Source: Chitinophaga eiseniae (GTDB lineage Bacteria; Bacteroidota; Bacteroidia; Chitinophagales; Chitinophagaceae). From it: 64,000 bases of DNA. The notes under the pieces were generated by a model, which saw nothing but the letters and a program-made list of their open reading frames with translations, did no database searches and had not been told where the DNA came from. A program made the translations under genes and the position numbers. Positions 24,474-33,151 of this stretch are shown here, piece after piece. Every line of letters begins with the position of its first letter. Position 1 is the stretch's first letter. The DNA is taken from contig NZ_FUWZ01000002.1 in NCBI RefSeq assembly GCF_900167135.1, positions 832,651-896,650 of the forward strand, read 5' to 3'.

Positions 24474-25922
24474 TTAGCGTTCGTATTGCGGCATGTCCGG
24501 ATTCATCGCCAGCACCTTCGGCGGGATCGGGAATACATAACGTTTATCATTGGCCGGCAGCGTGTAAGTCTGCCCGTTATGCGTATGGGTAACGGTTTTA
24601 GCGAAACGGGCGTCTTTGTTCAACCGCTTCAGGTCTGCCAGGCGGTTATATCCCATCATGGCCAGTTCTCTTCTGCGCTCTTCCAGCACCAGGCGGAGGG
24701 CTTCTTCGTTGTTGGCAGCTGTCAGTGGCTGGTTATTGACGATACGGTTGTCACGCAGGGTATTGATCAGCTGCATGGCCCTGTCTTTACTGCCGGTACG
24801 GGCTTCCGCTTCAGCAGCATTCAGGTACAATTCCGACGTACCAACGCCCAAGTTGAAGTCAACATAAGCGGCCCATAATACGCGGCCCGGGAAGAATATC
24901 TTATCCGGTCCGAAAAGCGCTTCACCGTCGCAATAGAACAGTCTAAAGCGCTTATCCACAGCGCCTGCCGGCAGGTTCTTCTTAAATACGCTGATCAGGT
25001 CGGGATTGGCATACACCTCTCTGAATACGCTGGAAGAGCTGGGGGTACCGCTTCTGAACCAAATCGTTTCCTTATTGAGATGTCCTTCCGGGAAGGAAGA
25101 TTTATCCGTGGAGTTGAATACGCGGCCCCACGTCCCTTTCTGTACATCGTAGGCGGCGTAGCTCATCAGCGTATTATTCACGCCGAGCGCTTTGTTGGCA
25201 TTCTCCAGCGACGCCTTATAATCTCCCATATACAGGTTTACACGGCATAGTAAACCATAAGCAGCGCTCTTTCCCGGCTTTAAAGTATTGAGTACTTTGT
25301 CCGGCAGGTTCGGCAACGCTTCTTCGAGGTCCTGCTTGATTTGTGCATATACTGCTCCTACACTTTTCCTTTCATAAGGCCTGGTAATATCTTCCGTTAA
25401 CACCAATGGAACCCCCAATGCATTAGCAGCACTGGCAGGATCATATTGTTCGGCATAGATATTTACCAATGTCAGGTATTCAAACGCACGGGATACCTGT
25501 GCCTGGGCACGCAGGCGCTTTTTCTCCTGTTCGGAGGCGTCCGCCACTTTCATCACATTATTGATGACGGTGTTATAAACAAAGATATTGGCGTAAGAAG
25601 GATTCCATTGCGGATCGCTGTCATTCTGTTCAAATATCTGTCCGGGAGAGAAATTATACAGATTCCGTTTGTATACGCTGAGGAATGGATAAGACGCAGA
25701 CTGATTAACGTCATTATCCTCACCGGCTTCCACATCATCTGTGATATAAGCCGGATAGGCCCCCACCGCTGCTACCAAACTTACGTTGTTCATGAGCTTC
25801 TGATAGTCATCGAAATACTCGGGAATGGTATAACCTTTCGGTTTTATATCAAGGTATTTGTTACATGCAGGCAATGTGGCAAAGGATGCACCAGTAAGTA
25901 ACAGTATGAATATTTTTTTCAT
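24474..25922 (-). CDS. SusD/RagB family nutrient-binding lipoprotein
   Basis: A 482-aa outer-membrane lipoprotein: MKKIFILLLTGASFATLPAC gives a signal peptide with lipobox cysteine at residue 20, followed by NKYLDIKPKG, the usual SusD start. TPR-like helices follow, and the C-terminal LRDNRIVNN / EERRRELAMMGYNRLADLKR motif is typical. It caps the SusC barrel and binds the ligand. Starts 11 nt after susC. Substrate not evident; no glycoside hydrolases lie nearby. Confidence 0.94.
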   Translation of the reverse strand: MKKIFILLLTGASFATLPACNKYLDIKPKGYTIPEYFDDYQKLMNNVSLVAAVGAYPAYITDDVEAGEDNDVNQSASYPFLSVYKRNLYNFSPGQIFEQNDSDPQWNPSYANIFVYNTVINNVMKVADASEQEKKRLRAQAQVSRAFEYLTLVNIYAEQYDPASAANALGVPLVLTEDITRPYERKSVGAVYAQIKQDLEEALPNLPDKVLNTLKPGKSAAYGLLCRVNLYMGDYKASLENANKALGVNNTLMSYAAYDVQKGTWGRVFNSTDKSSFPEGHLNKETIWFRSGTPSSSSVFREVYANPDLISVFKKNLPAGAVDKRFRLFYCDGEALFGPDKIFFPGRVLWAAYVDFNLGVGTSELYLNAAEAEARTGSKDRAMQLINTLRDNRIVNNQPLTAANNEEALRLVLEERRRELAMMGYNRLADLKRLNKDARFAKTVTHTHNGQTYTLPANDKRYVFPIPPKVLAMNPDMPQYER

Positions 25923-25933
25923 GTTTGTTCCGT

Positions 25934-28900
25934 TTAGAAATTAACATTTACACCAACCGTATAGCTGGGAGGTACCAATGCTCCCCTGGTGGCGTTGATA
26001 ATAGTACCGTTCCATACTTCCGGGTCCAGGTTTTGTTTATTGGCAGACCAGCGCCATACGTTCTGTACCTGGAAACTCAGCCGCATGCTTTGTATATAAG
26101 CTTTCTTCAGCAGTGTTGACGGAAGATTGTAGCTAAGCGTTACATCGCGCAGTTTGATATAGGATGCTTTGCTGATATGTTTGTCCGCTGCTTCCCACAG
26201 GTTGGTGGTAGTAGTGGAGGCGCCGCTGAAATAGGCTGGTGCAAGGTCCGGATTCTGTTCATCTCCTGGTTTCTTCCAGTAATTAAGTGCCAGACGGTCC
26301 ATATTGCTGGTATAATTCAGCTCCGGGAACTTGGTCAGATAAGGCGCTACCACGTCCCTCATGACATGGCCACCGTAGTAAATGAACATAAAGAACAGAT
26401 CAAAGTCTTTATAGTGCAGGGTGTTCTGGAGAGAGGCAGAATAAGGCGGCACTGTTGTTCCGCTATATACCAGATCATTCACGGTTAAGGTCTGTGTGGA
26501 TTTCACGATCTTTCCGTCTTTGGTATAAACCTGCGGGCGTCCGGAGGCATCCAGGCCGGCGTACCGGAGACTGTACAAACCATCCAATGGAATACCTTTC
26601 CGGCGCTGAGCCTGGTACACGTAGCTATATACAGAATTTTCCGATACGTCCAGGTGGGTCAGCTCATTCTTGTTATAGTTGAAGTTAAACGTGGTATTCC
26701 AACGGAAGTCCCTGGTCTTGAAATTGGTGCTGGTCAAAGTAATGTCTATGCCACGGTTATACATGCTACCGTAGTTAACAATGTAGGACTGCCAGCCCAG
26801 GGTAGGGTCTGCTGCCATGTATCCCAACAGGTCAGAAGTATTCTTATTATAGAATTCAACAGAACCCGTCAGTCTGCCGGAGAGGGTGCTAAAGTCAACA
26901 CCGATATTGGCCACCTTGGTTTTTTCCCAGCGCAACCCGGCGTTAGGCGGGCTGTATACATAGGCTTGTGATTCATTTGTCAGGTAGTTGGTGTTGTCGT
27001 CCTTAGTGATCATGTATGGACCTGCATCTTTCGGGATGTTGCCATTCACGCCATAGGTAGTACGTACCGCCAGGCGGTCCAGCCAGCTGATATCTCCGCC
27101 ATCGGTTACCACATACATCAAACCTGCTGACCACATTGGTTTATATTGATATTTGGGATCTGTACCGAACAGGTTAGACTGGTCTATCCTGATGCTACCG
27201 GACGCTGTGAGCTTACGTTTGTAAGTATAGGAAGCATTACCATAAAAAGACACGAACCGGTCTTCCTGATCACGGAACCCACGCTCTTTGTCTTTATTCC
27301 TGCTGTCCAGTCTGAACTGACCAAAAAGAGACCGCATATTTCTCAGGCTCTGGTTCAGCATCAGTTCATCAATCGGCTTGTAATTGAGGCTGTACTCATC
27401 ATATCCGTATTTATAGATATTGGTCGCGGTGTTCCTTACCTGCCGCCTTTCTGCACCCGCCAACGCCTGGATTTCATGGTCATTGCCGATCAGTTTATCA
27501 TAGTTCAACTGCAAACGCAGCATATTGGTAGCTACGGTGCTTCTGTTTTCGTTAAACTGACCACCCAGCGGCAGCAGAGATACGAAAGCAGTATCACGCG
27601 TAGCGTCATTGAGCATGGTGGTGACCACGTTGGCATTTTTACGGTACAATTGCTGTATGGTGGTGTCCATGCGCTCTGTCTGGTAACGTACATCCAGCGA
27701 CAATCCGTTGATGATCTTGAAATTAGCGCCAACATTGAGGTTCAGGTAGTTGCCTTTCCGGGTGTAATGCTGCCTGTTGAGCTCATCCAGTGGGCGATAG
27801 GTTTCGTCTTGCAGGCCGAGGCTATTCAGCTGGTCAATTTCATACTGGGATTTGCTCAGGTACCATTGGGTAGGCTGCCCGTCCGGATCGCGCAACATAT
27901 AATAAGAGGCTTTTCCGGTGTTGAAGTTCCTCATCCCCAGAAACCCGTTATCATAATCTTCTTTGATGCTGCTTCCTAAAACGCCTACGTCTACACGCAT
28001 CCATTTGGTGAAGTTGAAGGTGTTGCGGAGGTTATAACCCAAACGTTGGGACTGCTGGGCTTTTTCGTACGGATTCGTACCGAGATAGTTGACGGAGAGG
28101 TTATAACGGTATTTTTCGCTGCCGCCGGAGAGGGACAGGTTATGCTGGTTGGTCACCATGGCTTTGCGCAGCAATTCGTCTGTCATCTGATCATAACGGT
28201 CGTTGTTACGAAATACGTCCAATGCGCTTTGCAGCTGCTCTTCCGTGATTTTACCGCCTTTCCGTTCATACAGCAGTCGATACACATCATTCATGGCTTT
28301 ACGGCGATCGATGGCGTTATAATCGCCCGAGCGGTAGTTGAACATGTCCCGCTGAAAATCTACCAGTTCAGCACTGGACATCCGGTTGCTATAGCCTCTG
28401 GATGGCAGCGGGGTGAACTTAATGGCGTTGTTATAGGTGATTCTCATGGCGCCGGGTTTGCCCTGTTTGGTTGTCATTACGATGACACCATTGGCGGCGC
28501 GGGCGCCGTAAATAGAAGCGGCGGTCGCGTCTTTCAGTACTGTTACCGTAGCAATATCAGAGGGGTTGATCACCGCGCTGTCTCCTTCAAAGGGCATCCC
28601 ATCAATTACATACAGGGGAGCAGTTTGAGTGCCCAGGGTGGTGACCCCGCGGATCTGCATTTTGCCTTTATAGGAGGTCATCCCTGCGGCCATCCCTTCG
28701 AGGCGGTCCAGTATCCCTGTCTGCATTTTACCGGCCATATCGTCGGCGGAGATGGTGGAGTAAGAACCGGTAGCGCGTTCTTTGGAGATGGTCTGATAAC
28801 CGGTGCTAACCACGGAGATACCTGCCAGGCGGCTGGAAAGCTGTTCCAGCTTAATTTGTATGCTGGTATTTTTACCGACGGTCACTTCTTTTGTATTGAA

Positions 28901-29395
28901 GCCCACGTAGCGGATCACCAGCACATCACCGGGCTTGGCGTCGATATTAAAACGGCCGTCCACATCGGAGATAGCGGAGCGGGTAGTGCCTTTGATCACT
29001 ACGGAAGCGCCCGGCAGCGCGGTGCCGGAGCTGTCGGTAATGGTACCGGTGACCGGTATGGCGGCAATGGTTGCTGCCGCAGGGGGTGCTGCCGGCGCAT
29101 TTTTTTCCCGTTTGATGATCACCACCTTGTCTACAATCGTAAAGGTAAGGGGCTGCTCTTTAAAGCATTCCTTCAGCGCGGCCGACAGCTGTACGTTCTT
29201 CAGGTCCAGGCTGACATGGTCCGTCTGCTGCAGGTCTTCTTTGGAATACAGGAAAGAATATCCTGTTTGTTGTTGCATCTCCCTGAAAACCCTGGTTAAC
29301 GGTGCTTTCTTTACAGAAAGCGTTACTGTCTGCGCAAAAGTGCCCGCACTCACATGCATAAAAGCAGCCAGCAGTAACATGACAGTTAGTTTCAT
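25934..29395 (-). CDS. SusC/RagA TonB-dependent receptor with STN signalling domain
   Basis: A 1153-aa outer-membrane transporter, start chosen at ATG 29395 (MKLTVMLLLAAFMHVSAGTF) because this gives a clean signal peptide; the frame extends to 29497. Order: STN domain (~residues 25-95, VFREMQQQTGYSFLYSKEDL), carboxypeptidase-regulatory-like domain (GTITDSSGTALPGASVVIKG), plug with the SusC motif VLKDATAASIYGARAANGVI, then the barrel ending YTVGVNVNF. The STN domain implies signalling through FecR to an ECF sigma factor. Downstream of fecR and a predicted antisense RNA. Confidence 0.95.
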   Translation of the reverse strand: MKLTVMLLLAAFMHVSAGTFAQTVTLSVKKAPLTRVFREMQQQTGYSFLYSKEDLQQTDHVSLDLKNVQLSAALKECFKEQPLTFTIVDKVVIIKREKNAPAAPPAAATIAAIPVTGTITDSSGTALPGASVVIKGTTRSAISDVDGRFNIDAKPGDVLVIRYVGFNTKEVTVGKNTSIQIKLEQLSSRLAGISVVSTGYQTISKERATGSYSTISADDMAGKMQTGILDRLEGMAAGMTSYKGKMQIRGVTTLGTQTAPLYVIDGMPFEGDSAVINPSDIATVTVLKDATAASIYGARAANGVIVMTTKQGKPGAMRITYNNAIKFTPLPSRGYSNRMSSAELVDFQRDMFNYRSGDYNAIDRRKAMNDVYRLLYERKGGKITEEQLQSALDVFRNNDRYDQMTDELLRKAMVTNQHNLSLSGGSEKYRYNLSVNYLGTNPYEKAQQSQRLGYNLRNTFNFTKWMRVDVGVLGSSIKEDYDNGFLGMRNFNTGKASYYMLRDPDGQPTQWYLSKSQYEIDQLNSLGLQDETYRPLDELNRQHYTRKGNYLNLNVGANFKIINGLSLDVRYQTERMDTTIQQLYRKNANVVTTMLNDATRDTAFVSLLPLGGQFNENRSTVATNMLRLQLNYDKLIGNDHEIQALAGAERRQVRNTATNIYKYGYDEYSLNYKPIDELMLNQSLRNMRSLFGQFRLDSRNKDKERGFRDQEDRFVSFYGNASYTYKRKLTASGSIRIDQSNLFGTDPKYQYKPMWSAGLMYVVTDGGDISWLDRLAVRTTYGVNGNIPKDAGPYMITKDDNTNYLTNESQAYVYSPPNAGLRWEKTKVANIGVDFSTLSGRLTGSVEFYNKNTSDLLGYMAADPTLGWQSYIVNYGSMYNRGIDITLTSTNFKTRDFRWNTTFNFNYNKNELTHLDVSENSVYSYVYQAQRRKGIPLDGLYSLRYAGLDASGRPQVYTKDGKIVKSTQTLTVNDLVYSGTTVPPYSASLQNTLHYKDFDLFFMFIYYGGHVMRDVVAPYLTKFPELNYTSNMDRLALNYWKKPGDEQNPDLAPAYFSGASTTTTNLWEAADKHISKASYIKLRDVTLSYNLPSTLLKKAYIQSMRLSFQVQNVWRWSANKQNLDPEVWNGTIINATRGALVPPSYTVGVNVNF

Positions 29396-29473
29396 AATCT
29401 TCCAGATTTTTCTCCGGGCCGGAAACCTGCCGGAGTGCTCATAAGCTGGCGGGTACAGGGTACCGCGCTGGGC

Positions 29474-29504
29474 TTGGAACCAAGCTCTTAAAATCATACT
29501 TTTG
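29474..29504 (+). promoter_or_regulatory. Promoter of predicted antisense RNA in the susC leader
   Basis: TTGG (29474-29477) and TACTTTTG (29497-29504) with 20 nt between TTG and the -7 box form a near-ideal Bacteroidota promoter on the plus strand, opposite all neighbouring genes. Confidence 0.6.
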
Positions 29505-29510
29505 ATTTTG

Positions 29511-29594
29511 GGTGATGAATAAAATTTCTAAACAGGACTTTTTAATGTTGCCCACCGGCCAGGGATACTGCGAATATCTCTGGCCATTTTTTTT
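29511..29594 (+). ncRNA. Predicted antisense small RNA opposite the susC leader
   Basis: About 84 nt, bounded by the promoter at 29474-29504 and the terminator ending in eight T at 29587-29594. It lies entirely in the fecR-susC intergenic region, antisense to the likely susC 5' leader. Bacteroides polysaccharide loci are known to carry antisense RNAs at this same position (between anti-sigma and susC), which repress the susC homologue. The same role is inferred here. Confidence 0.55.
29557..29594 (+). terminator. Plus-strand intrinsic terminator in the fecR-susC gap
   Basis: GGCCAGGGATA (29557-29567) pairs with TATCTCTGGCC (29575-29585), 11 bp with one G-T, then A and eight T. The T-tail is on the plus strand although both flanking genes are on the minus strand. 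Confidence 0.75.
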
Positions 29595-29621
29595 CAGGCA
29601 GATTATTGATTGGTTTTTGCT

Positions 29622-30752
29622 TTAAGGTTTGACGATAATTTTGTTTCCCTCCACGACAAAAGATACCCTGCCTGTCAGCTCCAGCATTTTCAGCAGCCGC
29701 GATACCGGCACATCCCGGGGGACGGTACCCATAAAATGGTGACTGACATTCCCTTCATAAATCACTTCCGCGCCATACCAGCGTGCTACCTGGCGCATCA
29801 CGGTGTGGATGTCGGCGTCGCTGAAGGCAAACTGCCCGTCTTTCCAGGCGGTGATGTCTTCTGTATCCACCGTATGCAGGGAAAATTGCCCGTCGGGCTG
29901 TAGCTGTGCCTGTTGACCAGGTTTCAGCATATATGATTGTTCTTCGTTGTTCACTCTTACGGACCCTTCCAGCAACGTGGTACGGACCCCTTTTTCATCA
30001 GGATAGGCGTTGATATTAAAATGGGTGCCCAGTACGGACACTTCCATGCCGCGGACTTTTACTTTAAATGGTTGTTGTGGATTGTGGCTCACTTCGAGAT
30101 AGGCTTCGCCTTTGAGTTCCACCATGCGGTCTTTGCCGGTGAAAGCGGTAGGGAAAGTAATGGAGGAAGCGGCATTCAGCCAAACCCTGCTGCCATCCGG
30201 CAAGGTAAGGCGGAACTGACCGCCTGCCGGTGTGGTGAGGGTATTGTATACCGGTTGCTGAGAAGCGCCTGGCTGCACCTGATACGCCAGCTGACCGTTG
30301 CCTGTCCGGCTGATCTTACTATTGCCCTGCGGCGCCAGTGTATCCGTCATCATATCGTCCAGCACCACGGTGCTGCCGTTGGCCAGCGTCAGCGTGGCTT
30401 TATTGCCGCCCGGCTTAATGTCGTTATGAAATACAGATTTCTCCCTGACAGCTACGGCAGGGGCCTGCTTGCGGGGGAAAAAGAAAACGCCTCCCACGGC
30501 TACCAATGCCAGCACCGCAGCCGCCGCTGCGGCGTAAGTCCATCGGTAGGAACGTCTCCGGGGCGTCTTCATCCGCTGCATGATGCGGTCATACATAACC
30601 TGCTGCAGCAATGCTTCCGTCTCCGGTTCCAGTTCCGTATCCCCGGCGGTTTCCAGCAGCTCGCAATAACGGTCTACCAGCGCCTGCTCAGCGGTAGTGG
30701 CAGTACCATCCAGGTAACGGTTGACAAGTTCGTGAAAGGTATTTTTATCCAT
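29622..30752 (-). CDS. FecR family anti-sigma factor
   Basis: A 376-aa inner-membrane anti-sigma regulator. N-terminal ~65 residues cytoplasmic (NTFHELVNRYLDGTATTAEQ), one transmembrane helix around residues 70-92 (YAAAAAAVLALVAVGGVFFF), periplasmic FecR domain (LNAASSITFPTAFTGKDRMV) and a C-terminal DUF4974 segment (VSRLLKMLELTGRVSF). It should receive the signal from the STN domain of the downstream SusC and hold the ECF sigma factor. Usually the sigma gene sits just upstream; here that position holds an unrelated SnoaL-like gene and terminator. Confidence 0.93.
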   Translation of the reverse strand: MDKNTFHELVNRYLDGTATTAEQALVDRYCELLETAGDTELEPETEALLQQVMYDRIMQRMKTPRRRSYRWTYAAAAAAVLALVAVGGVFFFPRKQAPAVAVREKSVFHNDIKPGGNKATLTLANGSTVVLDDMMTDTLAPQGNSKISRTGNGQLAYQVQPGASQQPVYNTLTTPAGGQFRLTLPDGSRVWLNAASSITFPTAFTGKDRMVELKGEAYLEVSHNPQQPFKVKVRGMEVSVLGTHFNINAYPDEKGVRTTLLEGSVRVNNEEQSYMLKPGQQAQLQPDGQFSLHTVDTEDITAWKDGQFAFSDADIHTVMRQVARWYGAEVIYEGNVSHHFMGTVPRDVPVSRLLKMLELTGRVSFVVEGNKIIVKP

Positions 30753-30860
30753 AGCCTGATAGGGAGTACCAGAACAGCACCCGTACCCTACGGCTAAACG
30801 CCCTTTTTTTGGGATTTTTTTATATAAATGAATTTATCAAGTCTAACCATTTGATTATAA

Positions 30861-30896
30861 AATATTAAGCGCGGCGAACCACGCTTAATATTTTTT
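30861..30896 (-). terminator. Terminator between SnoaL-like gene and fecR
   Basis: Perfect 11-bp stem AATATTAAGCG (30861-30871) / CGCTTAATATT (30882-30892) with T-runs on both strands. It touches the stop of the SnoaL-like gene and separates it from fecR. Confidence 0.75.
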
Positions 30897-31224
30897 ATAA
30901 CAATGGCCGGGGGTCAAATACCACCCGGAGGGAACCGAGCTTACCTTCTTTCAGCTGATACCAACTGCATCCGAAAACAGTTTTGTCTCCCATGATATAA
31001 TCACACAGCACACATACATCATCTCCGTCTTCAAATATTTTATGGACTGTGTATTTCATCTTCATACGGCCCATATCTTCTATGTATACGTCGGCCCCGT
31101 CACGGGAGCCCAATACGCCTACAAACTTAAAATCGGAGGTGAGCAGCGCCCGGGCGGACGCCATGTCTTCGTTGTTCAGCGCAGTGAGGAATTGCGCTAC
31201 GGTTTTTCCTGCGTGTGTCATCAT
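30895..31224 (-). CDS. SnoaL/NTF2-like protein
   Basis: A 109-aa single-domain protein with the NTF2-like cone fold: VAQFLTALNNEDMASARALL then TSDFKFVGVL and VHKIFEDGDDVCVLCDYIMG. Family members include isomerases, cyclases and dehydratases but many are uncharacterised. No signal peptide. Terminated before fecR, so probably independent. It lies 72 nt from a truncated Crp/Fnr remnant on the same strand. Confidence 0.8.
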   Translation of the reverse strand: MMTHAGKTVAQFLTALNNEDMASARALLTSDFKFVGVLGSRDGADVYIEDMGRMKMKYTVHKIFEDGDDVCVLCDYIMGDKTVFGCSWYQLKEGKLGSLRVVFDPRPLL

Positions 31225-31296
31225 TTACATTTTTTATTCTGCACGCAAAGGTCGGGCCGCTGCAGGAATCCGTCCTGTGACGATCGTCACAAAAGG

Positions 31297-31572
31297 TTAA
31301 GGCTGCCGCCGGCTACGGATGCGGCTCAACGTTTCCCGGGCCACGCCCAGGAAAGAAGACAGCTGCGACAACGCTATCCGCTGCAACATTTCCGGATACT
31401 CCTGCTCCAGGTAAGCATATCGCTCCTGCGCACTCATCAGTTTGAACAAAGCGGCATGTTTTTCCCGCCTGGCGGCAATACGCTGCAGGCAAAGCCGGCC
31501 CAGCGTTTCTATCTGTGGATTTTGATCTCCAAAACGGGAAAATTCCTCAAAATTTACTATCTTAAAATACAA
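31297..31572 (-). pseudogene. Crp/Fnr regulator C-terminal fragment
   Basis: An open frame of 91 codons encoding only the C-terminal part of a Crp/Fnr-type regulator: LMSAQERYAYLEQEYPEMLQ then RIALSQLSSFLGVARETLSRI. It aligns with the intact Crp/Fnr protein at 41425 (YQYLLTHQPELIQRVSLTQL). The whole N-terminal cNMP-binding beta-roll (~110 residues) is missing and the only start is a TTG directly after a stop. The break point is beside the AT-rich DUF413 gene, suggesting an insertion or deletion removed the 5' part. Confidence 0.75.
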
Positions 31573-31637
31573 TTAGCCACCTGACCCAAAACAATCTCTC
31601 TTATTTTATTTGCCCTAGTTCTTAAACAATTCATGTT

Positions 31638-32030
31638 ATGATGAACAACGAAGCGAAGAAACATCATGAATACATAAAAGCAAAGGGGCAATTCACCCTT
31701 GCATGTAATCCTGTGATTTTCTCACATGAAGAAATAGCGTTGTTGGAAAAATATGGATATTGGTTTGAAGCATTGACTAAAGGAGCACTTTTACCATTCA
31801 GTGCTGAGCAAGAGCAATTTATTGAAGTAGCTCAAATGAGAAAAAAGCCTGAAACGCTTTATGAAAAATTATGGTTTAGGTATATTAAGCGAAAGGAAAT
31901 TGAACTAAAAAAAGGTGCAATATTATATACGCCCCCAATGCTGGAGGACGACACTTTTTATAACCGTGAAATGGCAAAAGCGTTGAGAAATGATATGTGG
32001 AGACTAACGAAGGAGAATCACAGACAATAA
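31638..32030 (+). CDS. DUF413 (MaoP-like) protein
   Basis: A 130-aa protein whose core (FSHEEIALLEKYGYWFEALT, FSAEQEQFIEVAQ, YEKLWFRYIKR) matches the DUF413 family, which includes MaoP, a macrodomain Ori protein of Enterobacteria. It carries an extra C-terminal ~35 residues. The gene is clearly AT-richer than its neighbours and sits against a truncated regulator, both signs of recent acquisition. Convergent with lacI, 6 nt apart. A role in chromosome organisation is not established outside gammaproteobacteria. Confidence 0.7.
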   Translation: MMNNEAKKHHEYIKAKGQFTLACNPVIFSHEEIALLEKYGYWFEALTKGALLPFSAEQEQFIEVAQMRKKPETLYEKLWFRYIKRKEIELKKGAILYTPPMLEDDTFYNREMAKALRNDMWRLTKENHRQ

Positions 32031-32036
32031 CTATGA

Positions 32037-33047
32037 TCATGTGCTCGACTCCCTCACCACCAGTTCCGAAGGGAGCACCATCCGTATATCCTTTGTTGAT
32101 AGCGGTTTCTTTTCCAGCATCTTCACCAGCACATCCGCAGCGGTTTTTCCCATTTCAAAAGCTGGTTGGGTGACGGTCGTGAGCGACGGCTGCAGAATGG
32201 TAGCGATCTCCAGGTTGGAGAAACACACCAGCTTTACTTCCGCGGGCATGCGCAGTTGTAGCTGCCGGCAGGCCTGGTATACGGTCGTTGTCAGTTTTTC
32301 CACAGAAGCCAGCATGCCGTCAGGACGCCGCGAACGCTGCAACAGCCTTTTCACCTGCTGGAAATTACGGGCGCTGTCGGTCGTACAGGTAAGGATATTC
32401 CGCTGCTGTACAGGCAGTCCATGGTCACCCAGCGCCTGTATATACCCGGCCATCCGCTGACGGCAGATAGACAGGCTGTCGGAGATACCGAGGTAGGCGA
32501 TCTCCCGGCATCCCTGTTCTATCAGGTGGACGGTAGCCTTATAGGCGCTTTCGGCATCGTCAGTAACGATCTTGGGAGCCGCCATCGTTTCCAGCACCCG
32601 GTCGAAAAACACCACCGGCACGTCTTTGTCCATCAGTTCCTGCACATGGGCGGTATCGGTGGTCTCCCGCGATACCGACAACAGCACCCCGTCTACCCGC
32701 CCGCTCTGAAAATCTTTTAATATAGCCGCTTCTCCGGCATAACTTTCATGCGTCAGGTAGATGATCACGTGATACCCTTTCGGCTTCACAGCGGCCTCAA
32801 TACCGTTAATAGCGATCGAAAAAAAGCTGTCCGCCACCTCCGGCAGCACAACGGCTATATTTTTACTCTTACGCCCCCGCAGGCTGCTGGCGTACGCATT
32901 GGGGATATAGTTCCATTCGGCCGCCAGCGCCCGCACCCTTTCCTTCGTAGCAGCGCTGATCTCATAACTGTCGCGCAGCGCCTTCGACACCGTGGACAAC
33001 GAAAGGTTCAACTCCCGGGCCAGCGCCCTGATATTCACATTTTTCAT
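32037..33047 (-). CDS. LacI-family transcriptional regulator
   Basis: A 336-aa regulator from ATG 33047. N-terminal LacI HTH: NVNIRALARELNLSLSTVSK then ALRDSYEISAATKERV, with hinge helix NAYASSLRGRKS, followed by a periplasmic-binding-protein-like sensor domain (IAVVLPEVADSFFSIAINGI). An 18-bp perfect palindrome 13 nt upstream is the likely operator. It is divergent from inositol oxygenase and probably represses that module in response to inositol or a related sugar (inferred). Confidence 0.93.
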   Translation of the reverse strand: MKNVNIRALARELNLSLSTVSKALRDSYEISAATKERVRALAAEWNYIPNAYASSLRGRKSKNIAVVLPEVADSFFSIAINGIEAAVKPKGYHVIIYLTHESYAGEAAILKDFQSGRVDGVLLSVSRETTDTAHVQELMDKDVPVVFFDRVLETMAAPKIVTDDAESAYKATVHLIEQGCREIAYLGISDSLSICRQRMAGYIQALGDHGLPVQQRNILTCTTDSARNFQQVKRLLQRSRRPDGMLASVEKLTTTVYQACRQLQLRMPAEVKLVCFSNLEIATILQPSLTTVTQPAFEMGKTAADVLVKMLEKKPLSTKDIRMVLPSELVVRESST

Positions 33048-33059
33048 GAGCAATAAATC

Positions 33060-33077
33060 TACGAAACCGGTTTCGTA
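33060..33077. promoter_or_regulatory. LacI-type operator, perfect 18-bp palindrome
   Basis: TACGAAACCGGTTTCGTA is fully self-complementary, with the central CG of LacI-family operators. Lies between lacI and the divergent inositol oxygenase gene, so one site could control both. Confidence 0.8.
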
Positions 33078-33151
33078 AATAAAACTCCCCGTCCATACCA
33101 ATAATCCTGTCAAAATAGCCGAAATTTAAGTCAGCCTTAAAACAGCTTGCC

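Noticed and set aside
28046..29299. Plus-strand open frame of 417 codons opposite susC
   Set aside because: Antisense shadow of the SusC gene, whose signal peptide, STN and plug motifs are clear on the minus strand.
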